A DNA stretch of 14,231 bases from Thermoplasmata archaeon (GCA_021846695.1 JAJZWN010000019.1:1-14231); one strand, 5' to 3'. Shown: positions 1-7,298, numbered from the stretch's first letter. Numbers and translations: made by a program. The notes: generated by a model from the sequence alone, not told the origin.

Positions 1-129
1 AAAATTCTGGCAGCCCTTTCCCTTGGAATTAATATAATAATTATTTCCAGGAAAAACTATAGCTGGGAGAATACAGGGCATACAACATTAGAAATAACAA
101 AGATTTTAAATCATTATGGAATAAAATAG
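1..129 (+). CDS. cbiJ: Cobalt-precorrin-6A reductase, C-terminal fragment (5' truncated by window edge)
   Basis: Frame 1 is open from the first base and closes with TAG at 127-129, giving 42 C-terminal residues. The segment reads as an alpha helix (KILAALSLG) followed by a hydrophobic strand (INIIIISR) and a last helix ending in HYGIK. This is the pattern at the C-terminus of the CbiJ/CobK family, where the last strand is preceded by a K-x-x-A-A-x-x-L-G-I segment. The family reduces (cobalt-)precorrin-6A with NADPH in the cytoplasm. The identification rests mainly on context: the stop lies 3 nt before cbiC, which is followed by cbiD. No catalytic residues are visible in such a short piece, so another cbi enzyme cannot be excluded. 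Confidence 0.6.
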   Translation, partial: KILAALSLGINIIIISRKNYSWENTGHTTLEITKILNHYGIK

Positions 130-132
130 GAT

Positions 133-732
133 ATGTCCAGTACTTTTAGCCCGGCAGAAATTTACAGAAGGAGCTTTACCTTTATAAAGGAAAATATGGG
201 GCTTGACAACTCCCTTAAATCCAGTATAATTACCCGTGTTGTGCATGCCACTGCAGATTTTGAAATTGGAAAATCCATGGTATTCTCATCATCATTTGAG
301 GATTCTTTATCTGCAATTGAGAATGGAACTATGGTCATTGCAGATATAAATATGGTTATGTCCGGAATTTCAAGATATAACAATAAAAAATGCTACATTG
401 GGGATAAAGATATTGCAATGGAAGCAAAACGTACCGGAATTTCAAGGTCGTACCTGTCTATGTCCAGAGCCTGCAGGGATAATCCTGAAGCCGTATATGT
501 TATAGGCGATGCTCCCACTGCACTGGAAGCATTGATTGATTCCATTGATGCTGGCATATGCTTTCCCAGGCTTGTTATCGGTGTTCCGGTGGGATTTGTC
601 TCCGCCCTTGAAATGAAATCCAGATTGCTGGCATTTCAGGGAAACTTTATTACAAATTTAAGCAATAAGGGGGGGTCTGCAGTGGCAGCTTCCATATTTA
701 ATGCAATGGTCGTGTATTTACATGTATATTGA
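133..732 (+). CDS. cbiC: Cobalt-precorrin-8 methylmutase CbiC
   Basis: A 199-residue cytoplasmic enzyme that moves the C-11 methyl group to C-12 on the corrin ring, converting cobalt-precorrin-8 to cobyrinate. The length is close to the usual ~200-210. The family signature RVVHATADFE is at residues 35-44, and His38 matches the catalytic histidine of CobH/CbiC. Further family blocks are DINMVMSGI (71-79), GDAPTALEAL near 125-134, VIGVPVGFVSALEMKS (148-163) and KGGSAVAASIFNAM near the end. Two changes from the consensus I recall: the usual G-N-A-P-T-A-L is GDAPTAL, and the usual GR(K/R)GGS reads SNKGGS. The ATG at 133 is 3 nt after the upstream stop and gives a normal N-terminus. The gene sits in a cbiJ-cbiC-cbiD run, so translation is probably coupled. 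Confidence 0.93.
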   Translation: MSSTFSPAEIYRRSFTFIKENMGLDNSLKSSIITRVVHATADFEIGKSMVFSSSFEDSLSAIENGTMVIADINMVMSGISRYNNKKCYIGDKDIAMEAKRTGISRSYLSMSRACRDNPEAVYVIGDAPTALEALIDSIDAGICFPRLVIGVPVGFVSALEMKSRLLAFQGNFITNLSNKGGSAVAASIFNAMVVYLHVY

Positions 733-1786
733 AAATCCTGACAGGACAAACTTGAGGTACGGTTATACCACCGGAGCCTGTGCAACGGCTGCTACCAGGG
801 CAGCATTGATCATGATGGTTACAGGGAAAACTGTTGATTATGTTGAGATTAACCTGCCGGCTAAAAAAACTGCCCGCTTTTTAATTGAAAATCCCGAAAT
901 ATATGAAAATTATTGCATAGCATCGGTAAAGAAAGATGGGGGGGATGACCCGGACGTTACCACAGGCCTGTATATTTATTCCAGAGTTGAATATTCAGAA
1001 AAACCAGGTATAGAAATTACCGGTGGTAATGGTGTTGGAGTAGTAACCAAAGAGGGACTGCCAATAAAGCCCGGAAATCCAGCAATAAATCCTGTTCCGC
1101 TTAAAATGCTCCGTGCTGCAGCCACAGAAGTGCTGGAGTCCTATGGAATTCGACATGGGCTGAAAATCACAATATCCGTGCCCGGTGGCGCTGAAGTAGC
1201 AAAGAAAACATGCAACCCTAAGCTTGGAATTCTTGGAGGAATTTCTATACTGGGCACCAGGGGCATAGTGATACCGTTCTCTGATTCTTCATGGAAAGCC
1301 TCAATAGTGCTGGGAATCAGGGTTGCTTCCCGCCTGGGTATGGATACTCTCGTTTTCAGCACAGGTGGAAGAAGTGATACTGCAGTGCATAAAATGTTCC
1401 CGGATTTTAAGGAAGAACAGTTCATAGAAATCGGTGATTTCCTTGGCTTTTCTGTAAAACGGGCGGTGGACACAGGAATCAGGAATCTTATAATTGCAGG
1501 AATGCCCGGAAAAATATCAAAACTGGCAGATAACAATATGGACCTTCATTCTTCAAAGAGTTCCGTCAATTTTGATTTTCTGGCATCTATCGGGAAAAAA
1601 ATAGGATACCCGGATGAAATTATTTCCAGAATAAGCCATGCAAATACTGTATTGAATGTAATGGAGATAATAAACTATGATAGTATATTCCTGGATGCCA
1701 TTAAGGAAAGATCCATAGAAAACATCAATCAAATTACAGGAAACAAAATTAAAGTAGATATAGAAATTATAAAAAATGAATATTGA
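722..1786 (+). CDS. cbiD: Cobalt-precorrin-5B C1-methyltransferase CbiD
   Basis: A SAM-dependent enzyme of the anaerobic (early cobalt insertion) B12 pathway that methylates C-1 of cobalt-precorrin-5B. The protein has 354 residues from the ATG at 722, a usual CbiD length. Seen in order: LRYGYTTGACATAATRAAL close to the N-terminus (family G-[YF]-T-T-G-x-C-A), KKDGGDDPDVTTG, GGNGVGVVTKEGL, PGNPAINPVP, and GGISILGTRGIVIPFS in the middle. CbiD is specific to the anaerobic route. I chose 722 over an in-frame ATG at 701 because 722 gives the shorter, typical N-terminus (MYIENPDRTNLRYG) and overlaps cbiC by only 11 nt rather than 32. The start at 701 remains possible. The gene ends 15 nt before the convergent permease gene. 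Confidence 0.93.
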   Translation: MYIENPDRTNLRYGYTTGACATAATRAALIMMVTGKTVDYVEINLPAKKTARFLIENPEIYENYCIASVKKDGGDDPDVTTGLYIYSRVEYSEKPGIEITGGNGVGVVTKEGLPIKPGNPAINPVPLKMLRAAATEVLESYGIRHGLKITISVPGGAEVAKKTCNPKLGILGGISILGTRGIVIPFSDSSWKASIVLGIRVASRLGMDTLVFSTGGRSDTAVHKMFPDFKEEQFIEIGDFLGFSVKRAVDTGIRNLIIAGMPGKISKLADNNMDLHSSKSSVNFDFLASIGKKIGYPDEIISRISHANTVLNVMEIINYDSIFLDAIKERSIENINQITGNKIKVDIEIIKNEY

Positions 1787-1801
1787 TAATTTAAAAAAAT
1801 A

Positions 1802-3496
1802 TTAGTATTCGCCCTCAACATCCACTTCTTTTGTGGTGTCAAGCAACGCATCGGCAGATATTAAAGCTTCTTTCGGTGCACTCTTTAATCCTATCACGAA
1901 GAATATTGCAGCATATATTGCAAGAACCACATAGTCAAATGGATATGCTATTATGTTCAACCCTCCGGTTGGTGTTCCGCCTACATAGGAGAGGATTATC
2001 ATTCCTGCTATGTATACAGGTATCCAAACAGAGTTACGAATATTCAGTCCCATAAAATGCTTTCTGCTGGCCTGGTATATGAATACAACTGAACCTGCAA
2101 GCACGGCGCCAAGTGCGTAAAGTGTTGTTGGGAATGTTGCCCAGTAGATTAAGAAAGTTGCAACTTCAAATGAGACAAAGGCCCATGCCATAGGGTGCGG
2201 GATTTTAAATGGCCTTTCCACATTTGGATACAATCTTCTCAGTACAGGAAGTGAAATTGATGCCACCGCAAAGTTTGCCACTGCCGCGACTACCACGAAA
2301 TCAACGAGTGCATACCATGAAGGCAACGGAAGAAGGAATATAATTGCTAGGACCAGTGCGAGTATCAATGCAAAGTAAGGTGCACCGTGTTTTGTTGTTT
2401 TTCTAAATCCTTTAGGCAGTGCATCCTCTTCTGAATACCCAAATATAATTCTGCTTGCTCCTGTCAGGTATACTCCAAGGGTGCCTCCAGGCGAGAATAT
2501 GGCAAATAAGAAGAATACAACTACCATTCCACCAAGGAGGTCTGCTTCAGCTACGGTCATTCCTGGAATTATATTAGCATGTATAATAGAGGAAAGTGGA
2601 GATCCCAGGGCCGCTACAAAACTCCAATCTCCTGTCTGTATTCCAAATCCTGCCCAGCTAACTGTCCCTACTATTACCACTGCCATTGCAATATATAAAA
2701 GTGATTGTACTGCCAGTACTGTTCCTATAATTTTAGGCATTGTCTTGCCCGGGTTTTTCACTTCCCCTGCCATATCAGCTACCTGCCTGTAACCGCCAAA
2801 GGAAAATAATATTCCAGAGGCAGGGATTGCGATGAATAAACCGCCAACTGATGGCATGAATCCAGCAAATCCTCCTGCACTGCTCGCTCCTACGAGGCCA
2901 GATGTGAAATTGCCCCAGTGCCATATAAACATTGGAAGTATTACGATAAACGCAACAACTACCCCAATCTTTACCCATGTTAGAACTTTATTGAATTTTC
3001 CGAATCTGGCAATGCCCACCATATTCAATGCAAAGAATCCCAGCAGAAGCAGAATTGCCAGCAGTATTCCATAGCCTGTAAGGACTCCCGTTGTGGAATC
3101 ATACAGGAATGGGAAATATAAAGATGCATATGTTGATACTGCAACAGCTTCTATAGCAGGTATTGTTGCAGCCCAGATAAGAAGCCCCCAACCTGACATA
3201 AATCCTCCATATGAACCGTATGAGTAATATGCTACCCTTGCACTTATACCCGATCTGGGAAACATTGCTGCATATTCAGCAAATGGAAGTGTTACCAGGA
3301 TAATGAAAATCGCGGCAATAATCCATGATATTATAATTGCGGGGCCAGCATATCCTGTTCCACCTGCAGCTGCGAATAGTATACCGGAACCTACTGCTCC
3401 GCCCACTCCAAACATAATGGCTTCATGTGTGCTCATTCCCCGTCTCATTCCAGTTTTGGTACGCTTTCCCAAAACTTTATTATCTACATCTTGCAT
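1802..3496 (-). CDS. APC-superfamily amino acid permease
   Basis: A polytopic membrane protein of 564 residues from the chosen start, with about twelve hydrophobic segments. Near the N-terminus it has the APC helix-1 motif GVGGAVGSGILFAAAG followed by GYAGPAIIISWIIAAI. A middle block, FSFGGYRQVADMAGEVKNPGKTMP, matches the helix-6/loop region where these carriers read [FY]-x-G-[FY]-x-x-x-x-x-x-x-E-x-K-N-P. It should import amino acids or related cations across the cytoplasmic membrane, driven by an ion gradient; the substrate cannot be read from sequence. The frame is open to 3589, but the ATG at 3496 is preferred: the extra upstream residues are Lys/Ile-rich and unlike a permease N-terminus, and a strong BRE/TATA lies 20-35 nt upstream of 3496. 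The gene is convergent with cbiD. Confidence 0.88.
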   Translation of the reverse strand: MQDVDNKVLGKRTKTGMRRGMSTHEAIMFGVGGAVGSGILFAAAGGTGYAGPAIIISWIIAAIFIILVTLPFAEYAAMFPRSGISARVAYYSYGSYGGFMSGWGLLIWAATIPAIEAVAVSTYASLYFPFLYDSTTGVLTGYGILLAILLLLGFFALNMVGIARFGKFNKVLTWVKIGVVVAFIVILPMFIWHWGNFTSGLVGASSAGGFAGFMPSVGGLFIAIPASGILFSFGGYRQVADMAGEVKNPGKTMPKIIGTVLAVQSLLYIAMAVVIVGTVSWAGFGIQTGDWSFVAALGSPLSSIIHANIIPGMTVAEADLLGGMVVVFFLFAIFSPGGTLGVYLTGASRIIFGYSEEDALPKGFRKTTKHGAPYFALILALVLAIIFLLPLPSWYALVDFVVVAAVANFAVASISLPVLRRLYPNVERPFKIPHPMAWAFVSFEVATFLIYWATFPTTLYALGAVLAGSVVFIYQASRKHFMGLNIRNSVWIPVYIAGMIILSYVGGTPTGGLNIIAYPFDYVVLAIYAAIFFVIGLKSAPKEALISADALLDTTKEVDVEGEY

Positions 3497-3515
3497 AACA
3501 ATAGATACAGGGAGC

Positions 3516-3531
3516 TTATTTAATACTTTCG
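3516..3531 (-). promoter_or_regulatory. BRE/TATA promoter of the permease, leaderless type
   Basis: Read on the minus strand this is CGAAAGTATTAAATAA: a purine-rich BRE (CGAAAG) directly followed by an A/T TATA box (TATTAAATAA). The box is centred about 25 nt before the ATG at 3496, so transcription would start at or next to the start codon. This supports the shorter permease start. Confidence 0.7.
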
Positions 3532-3717
3532 TCAAAATTATGAATTTCGTTATTTTTTTTATAAAAATGAAATTAATTTCGACATACATAAAATCATTGA
3601 TAAATACTCAAAGATTTTTTCATATAAAATTTACATATTTATACATTGTATCATAGTATAGAGATAAATTTATTCTGCAAATAATTCGAAAGCCCATAAT
3701 AGATATGAGTAATATTA

Positions 3718-3726
3718 TTTATATAG
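3718..3726 (+). promoter_or_regulatory. TATA box of the small membrane protein gene
   Basis: TTTATATAG is centred about 24 nt before the ATG at 3746, the spacing expected for an archaeal leaderless transcript. It supports this small frame as a real gene. Confidence 0.65.
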
Positions 3727-3745
3727 TGTAAAAATATGAGTTATA

Positions 3746-3988
3746 ATGACCGTATTAAGCCAGGCTGACTATGAGCGGTTTACGTGGAAACACCGAAAAG
3801 TATTATTTTCCTATGGGGTAACGGTGATTATAATAAAAATCGCTACAGGATATTTGAATCTGAAAATTGGCATAGGCCTAAATGATACTTTAACGGTACT
3901 TGCTATAGCCGGGTTCCTGTTCCTGGTTGAATTGGTCTTACTTTATAATTATAAAAAATCTATAGAAAAAATGAATAGGGAATTATAA
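3746..3988 (+). CDS. Small two-helix membrane protein, function unknown
   Basis: An 80-residue protein that I do not recognise. It starts with a polar, basic-aromatic segment (residues 1-20, containing RFTWKHRK), then a hydrophobic helix at about 22-38 (FSYGVTVIIIKIATGYL). A short loop with Gly and Asn follows, then a second hydrophobic helix at about 49-67 (LTVLAIAGFLFLVELVLL) and a charged tail (NYKKSIEKMNREL). The likely topology is both ends in the cytoplasm with a short external loop. Support for it being a gene: a TATA box at the correct leaderless distance, hydrophobic segments of helix length, and a tight fit against the convergent icd gene (7 nt between stops). It may be an accessory subunit or a lineage-specific protein; nothing in the sequence says which. 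Confidence 0.7.
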   Translation: MTVLSQADYERFTWKHRKVLFSYGVTVIIIKIATGYLNLKIGIGLNDTLTVLAIAGFLFLVELVLLYNYKKSIEKMNREL

Positions 3989-3995
3989 ATATGGC

Positions 3996-5174
3996 TTAAA
4001 GCCCATCTATAATTTTCACAAGCGAGTCACCAAATTCCTTTGTCCCCATTGCCGGAACATCAAAGAATTTAGCAAGGTCCTTTGTGACTTTCTTTGTCTC
4101 TATAGCTTCCCCTATAGCTTTTTCTATCACATCAAATGCTTCGTGCCAGTTCAGGTATTTAATCATAAGCTGCGCTCCTCTTATCAATCCCAGCGGGTCT
4201 GCTACATTCTGCCCTGCATATTTCGGTGCGGTTCCATGCACTGCTTCAAACATTCCTGCATCGTCTCCAACATTTGCGCCGCCTAGAGTCCCGATATTTC
4301 CTATTAATGCACCTGCTGCATCAGAAATATAATCCCCATCTATATTTGGAGCTAATATCACTTCATAGTTTTCAGGCCTTGTTATTATCTGCTGGAACAT
4401 ATTATCAGCTATCATGTCATTTACAAGTATTTTACTTGAATCATCGGTTGATGTATAATTGCCGAATTCGTTTTGAAGGGTTTCGTATGCCCATTCCCTG
4501 AATGCACCTTCAGTATATTTCATTACATTTCCCTTATGCATTATGGTGATCTTCTTTTTGTTGTTTTCAATTGCAAATTTTGCAGCTGCCCTTGTGATTC
4601 TCTGGGTTTTATATTTGCTCATAGGCTTTATTCCAATTCCGGAATCATCGCTTATATCAACCTGTAATTTGTCTTTGAAAAATTTTCTAATTTCAGCAGC
4701 CTCTTTGCTGTCATACTTATACTCAATTCCGGTGTAAAGGTCATCTGTATTTTCCCTGAATATGGTTAAATTTACATTTTCGGGGTGTTTGAGTGGGCTT
4801 TCTAAACCTTTCATAAAACTAACAGGCCTTATATTTGAATAAAGGTCGAGCATAACTCTTATCCTTACATTGATTGACTTAAAACCAGTACCTATAGGTG
4901 TTCCAAGCGGCGATTTTAACAGTACACGGTATTGTTTTATTGCCTCCTGTGATTCTTCCGGGAAACGATCATTTTTCTCTTTCAGTGCTTTGTCCCCTAC
5001 AAGAATTTCTTTCCACTCTATTTTTTTATTTTTGTATGCCTTTTTAACTGCAGCATCCACAACTTTCCTCGTTACATCCATGATTTCTGGGCCTATGCCA
5101 TCACCGTCTGTGTACAGAATTGTCGGATTATCGGGCACTTTCCACTTTCCATTTTCAAATGTTATTTTTGCCAT
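3996..5174 (-). CDS. icd: Isocitrate dehydrogenase, NADP-type
   Basis: Oxidative decarboxylation of isocitrate to 2-oxoglutarate in the TCA cycle; cytoplasmic homodimer in this family. The 392-residue length suits the prokaryotic IDH group. Substrate residues match the E. coli set: Ser100, Asn102, Arg106 (KSINVRIR), Arg116, Arg140 (FRENTDD), Tyr147, Lys214 (MHKGNVMK), Asp253, Asp281 and Asp285 (DGDYISDA). The cofactor loop HGTAPKYAG (313-321) has the Lys-Tyr pair (E. coli Lys344/Tyr345) that binds the 2'-phosphate of NADP; NAD enzymes usually have Asp-Ile there. However, E. coli Tyr391 and Arg395 align with Lys365 and Lys369. The ATG at 5174 is preceded by a short AGG-containing leader. The upstream permease on the same strand ends 79 nt away, so icd probably has its own promoter. 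Confidence 0.95.
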   Translation of the reverse strand: MAKITFENGKWKVPDNPTILYTDGDGIGPEIMDVTRKVVDAAVKKAYKNKKIEWKEILVGDKALKEKNDRFPEESQEAIKQYRVLLKSPLGTPIGTGFKSINVRIRVMLDLYSNIRPVSFMKGLESPLKHPENVNLTIFRENTDDLYTGIEYKYDSKEAAEIRKFFKDKLQVDISDDSGIGIKPMSKYKTQRITRAAAKFAIENNKKKITIMHKGNVMKYTEGAFREWAYETLQNEFGNYTSTDDSSKILVNDMIADNMFQQIITRPENYEVILAPNIDGDYISDAAGALIGNIGTLGGANVGDDAGMFEAVHGTAPKYAGQNVADPLGLIRGAQLMIKYLNWHEAFDVIEKAIGEAIETKKVTKDLAKFFDVPAMGTKEFGDSLVKIIDGL

Positions 5175-5201
5175 AAAAACCTATGTATAATTATCATATG
5201 A

Positions 5202-5216
5202 ATTATTAATATTTCT
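5202..5216 (-). promoter_or_regulatory. Possible BRE/TATA of icd
   Basis: On the minus strand this reads AGAAATATTAATAAT, an A/T box centred about 33 nt before the icd ATG. That would leave a leader of roughly 8 nt carrying AGG. The region is generally A/T rich, so the assignment is weak. Confidence 0.35.
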
Positions 5217-5253
5217 GTTATTACCAATCAGTTGAATTGCTTTAAACACATAC

Positions 5254-6618
5254 TCATTTTTTAATTTGTTGCCTGCTCCTGCCAAACAACCTTACTTTGC
5301 TATATCCTGGAATTATTTGTTTCGCTTTCCTGATGTAGCCTCCGGATTCCATGACATGCTTTATGCCATAAATACCTGAAACCAGCGCCAGAACTGCAAG
5401 GCTTATTTCTATTGCATGAAGGCCAAGATAACTGATCGTAATGAATATTGTAGCCATGCCTATCAGTGGTATGATAAAAAAATACTTCTGTTCCCTCATA
5501 TGTTTGGGATTTTCTCTTTTTACCTTTCTCCAGAGCATTATTGCTGAAAAATCTATTATTGAATATGCTATGAGCACGGATACATTTGACGCTTCTATTA
5601 TTGTTGCAAAGCCAACAAAATAAACGAATAATAAGCTAATCGCCATAGAAAGCAATATGGAATAAAGAGGCGTCCCAAATTTATCTATCCTGCCGAAGGT
5701 ACCGGGTATTTCCCTATCCCTTCCCATCGCGTAGAGCACCCTGCTGGTACCCAGTATGCCTGTTAATACTACACCGGCAGTTGCAGTGATTCCCCCTATA
5801 GCTACAATTATAAGAATATAGGGATTGTCCAAAACTGCTATTGCGGCTGAGAGGGGCGCTGAAGCTGATGCAAGATTGGATGATGGAATTAATCCTATTG
5901 CCACTACAGCTACAATAGAATAAAGGGCAGATGATATAATTATGGAAATGATAATGGCTTTCGGTATATTTTTTTCAGGATTCTTAACTTCATCTCCAAT
6001 AGTTGTTATCCGGGAAAATCCTGTAAAAGCGAAAAATATCAGGGCAGAACCCTCCATTATCCCGGTAAATCCGTGAGGGTCGAAATTAGAAAAATCTGTT
6101 AATTTAAAATAAAATAAGCCGGAAACTACAAAAATAATCAGTATTGCGATATTTATCCCGACAAGAATAGATAAGGTCTTTGCAGAATTCTTTATGCCAA
6201 GCATATTCAGGATTGCAAACATTATGATTATAGGAATTCCAAAAACTATGAGATCTATATGAAGATGAAAAAGGGAGTTAATGTAACTGCCCGTGCTCAA
6301 TGATACTGCTGAAATGGCAATCATATTGGAGAATGTCCACATTGTTCCGCCTATAAATCCGGCCGATGGGGCAAATGATTCTTTTGCGTACTCATAAACG
6401 CCGCCTTCTTTGGATATGTGCTGGGCTATTTCAGAAAAACTCAGCCCCGTAAATATAGCTATGATTGCTGAAACAAAGATAGAAATTATAATTGCCGGGC
6501 CGGCCTTCCCCGCAGCGATGCCTATAATTACGAATATACCTGCGCCAATTATCGCCCCTAAATTAATAATTATGGCTGACCGCAATCCAAGAATCCTTTT
6601 TAGGCCATATGTTTCCAT
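5254..6618 (-). CDS. APC-superfamily amino acid permease (second copy)
   Basis: A 454-residue integral membrane transporter with about twelve hydrophobic helices. Helix 1 carries LGAIIGAGIFVIIG, the unwound-helix substrate motif of the APC superfamily, followed by GKAGPAIIISIFVSAI. The helix-6 region FFAFTGFSRITTIGDEVKNP matches the family block F-F-A-[FY]-x-G-F-[DE]-x-x-x-x-x-x-E-E-V-x-N-P. It differs from the permease at 1802-3496 in length and lacks the longer C-terminal part, so it belongs to a different subfamily; the substrate is unknown. The frame stays open upstream to a TTG at 6648. I prefer the ATG at 6618 because the protein then begins METYGLKRILGLRSA, normal for the family. Neither start has a clear Shine-Dalgarno sequence or an ideal TATA box. 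Confidence 0.85.
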   Translation of the reverse strand: METYGLKRILGLRSAIIINLGAIIGAGIFVIIGIAAGKAGPAIIISIFVSAIIAIFTGLSFSEIAQHISKEGGVYEYAKESFAPSAGFIGGTMWTFSNMIAISAVSLSTGSYINSLFHLHIDLIVFGIPIIIMFAILNMLGIKNSAKTLSILVGINIAILIIFVVSGLFYFKLTDFSNFDPHGFTGIMEGSALIFFAFTGFSRITTIGDEVKNPEKNIPKAIIISIIISSALYSIVAVVAIGLIPSSNLASASAPLSAAIAVLDNPYILIIVAIGGITATAGVVLTGILGTSRVLYAMGRDREIPGTFGRIDKFGTPLYSILLSMAISLLFVYFVGFATIIEASNVSVLIAYSIIDFSAIMLWRKVKRENPKHMREQKYFFIIPLIGMATIFITISYLGLHAIEISLAVLALVSGIYGIKHVMESGGYIRKAKQIIPGYSKVRLFGRSRQQIKK

Positions 6619-6696
6619 GTAACGCAATATTGCCCTTTCATAAATCAATATGTTGATTCTAAGAGGTATTGTAATAGGGGTATAAGAGAGAAAAAA

Positions 6697-6706
6697 TTTA
6701 ATAATA
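6697..6706 (+). promoter_or_regulatory. TATA box of the cysteine-rich mini-protein gene
   Basis: TTTAATAATA, preceded by the purine run GAGAGAAAAAA, is centred about 24 nt before the ATG at 6725. This is the BRE/TATA spacing of a leaderless gene and is the main support for the 50-codon frame being expressed. Confidence 0.55.
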
Positions 6707-6724
6707 AAGTCTAATTAATAACAC

Positions 6725-6877
6725 ATGTGCGAAGATTGTATGGATGAAAGCTGCAAATGCGATAGCTGTTATAATTACAGGCATTATTCTGCGTGCCCTG
6801 TGTGCGGGCATACAGTATTCCTTGACTGCTGCCAGGGATTTATAAAGCACAAATATGATATGGATTTTAAGCTCTAG
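6725..6877 (+). CDS. Cysteine-rich 50-residue protein, likely zinc-binding
   Basis: A complete short frame from ATG 6725 to TAG 6875-6877, 50 residues. It contains nine cysteines (2, 5, 10, 12, 15, 24, 27, 35, 36) and three histidines (20, 29, 42). The arrangement includes C-x-x-C at 2-5, C-x-C-x-x-C at 10-15, a zinc-knuckle-like CPVCGH at 24-29 and a CC pair at 35-36. This density suggests binding of one or two zinc ions or another soft metal. The N-terminus is acidic and the C-terminus basic/aromatic. No family is recognised. Support: a leaderless-type TATA box at the right distance, and a fit between neighbours in which the last three bases overlap the convergent SRPBCC gene. Candidate roles (metal buffering, small nucleic-acid or protein adaptor) are speculation. 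Confidence 0.65.
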   Translation: MCEDCMDESCKCDSCYNYRHYSACPVCGHTVFLDCCQGFIKHKYDMDFKL

Positions 6878-7272
6878 GATGATTCAAAATAATCCTTTAT
6901 GCGCTTCAATGCGTCCTCCGTCCCCTGTTCAAAATGCCCCTGTAATTTGTTTGAGAATGCCCTCAGCATCGGTGAAAGTTTTATATTCCATACAGACACT
7001 ATTTTTACAGGATCATTACCGTAGAGCTGCGTTGTTTTTTCTCCAGTGAATGGCCCTTTTAAGTAATTCTCACTTAATATGAAATTATCTTCATCTTCTT
7101 TGAGCTGCATTTTCCCCTTTCCAGGAAAGGCAAACTGTACCATATAGTAATTTCCTTCTTTTTCAATGCTTCTGGTGCCATGCCAGAATTCAGGAATTCT
7201 TTTATAGTCCTTTATAAGTTCCCAGATATCCTCTCTGTCCGAGTTGACCTCTATTTCTTTTTTAAATTCCAT
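6874..7272 (-). CDS. SRPBCC/START-fold protein
   Basis: A 132-residue soluble protein with the layout of the SRPBCC superfamily (polyketide cyclase / Bet v1-like). It has an N-terminal strand with alternating hydrophobics (MEFKKEIEVN), the family's D-x-x-x-I-W-E-L-I-K-D-Y helix pair at about 12-30, a run of antiparallel strands from about 34 to 102 (including YYMVQFAFPG and VKIVSVWNI), and a long C-terminal helix (about 103-130, LRAFSNKLQGHFEQGTEDAL) that closes the hydrophobic cavity. Members bind lipids, polyketides or other hydrophobic ligands, or act as coenzyme-Q-like or chaperone modules; the ligand here is unknown. The ATG at 7272 has a TATA box 18-26 nt upstream, so it is probably leaderless. 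It is divergent from the E1 gene and convergent with the cysteine-rich gene. Confidence 0.75.
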   Translation of the reverse strand: MEFKKEIEVNSDREDIWELIKDYKRIPEFWHGTRSIEKEGNYYMVQFAFPGKGKMQLKEDEDNFILSENYLKGPFTGEKTTQLYGNDPVKIVSVWNIKLSPMLRAFSNKLQGHFEQGTEDALKRIKDYFESS

Positions 7273-7282
7273 GTGATGGGAT

Positions 7283-7298
7283 GTATATAATATATATC
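7283..7298 (-). promoter_or_regulatory. TATA region of the SRPBCC gene
   Basis: Read on the minus strand this is GATATATATTATATAC. The ATATATAT part is centred about 22 nt before the ATG at 7272, consistent with a leaderless transcript. Confidence 0.55.

Larger units (their letters stand above)
3497..3745. other. Divergent intergenic region with small repeats
   Basis: This 249-nt stretch between the permease and the small membrane protein is the longest gene-free region. It carries both promoters. It also holds a perfect 12-bp palindrome, GAAATTAATTTC (3569-3580), two copies of AATTTCG (3543-3549 and 3575-3581), and two copies of ATATGAGT (3703-3710 and 3734-3741) that flank the forward TATA box. 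I see no convincing short gene or structured RNA in it. Confidence 0.5.

Noticed and set aside
1141..1536. 131-codon open frame on the minus strand inside cbiD
   Set aside because: It lies wholly antisense to a well-supported cbiD, and its product (proline/serine-rich with no recognisable motif) has the look of a reverse-frame shadow.
3497..3589. N-terminal extension of the permease to an ATG at 3589
   Set aside because: The extra 31 residues are Ile/Lys/Phe-rich translation of A/T-rich DNA, and a good BRE/TATA lies inside this stretch at the correct distance for the ATG at 3496.
3303..3656. 117-codon plus-strand frame across the 5' end of the permease gene and its promoter
   Set aside because: Its first half mirrors the permease coding sequence and the second half is low-complexity A/T translation; no promoter or family match.
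6619..6648. N-terminal extension of the second permease to a TTG at 6648
   Set aside because: No Shine-Dalgarno sequence or TATA box suits it, and the ATG at 6618 gives the usual family N-terminus. Not fully excluded.
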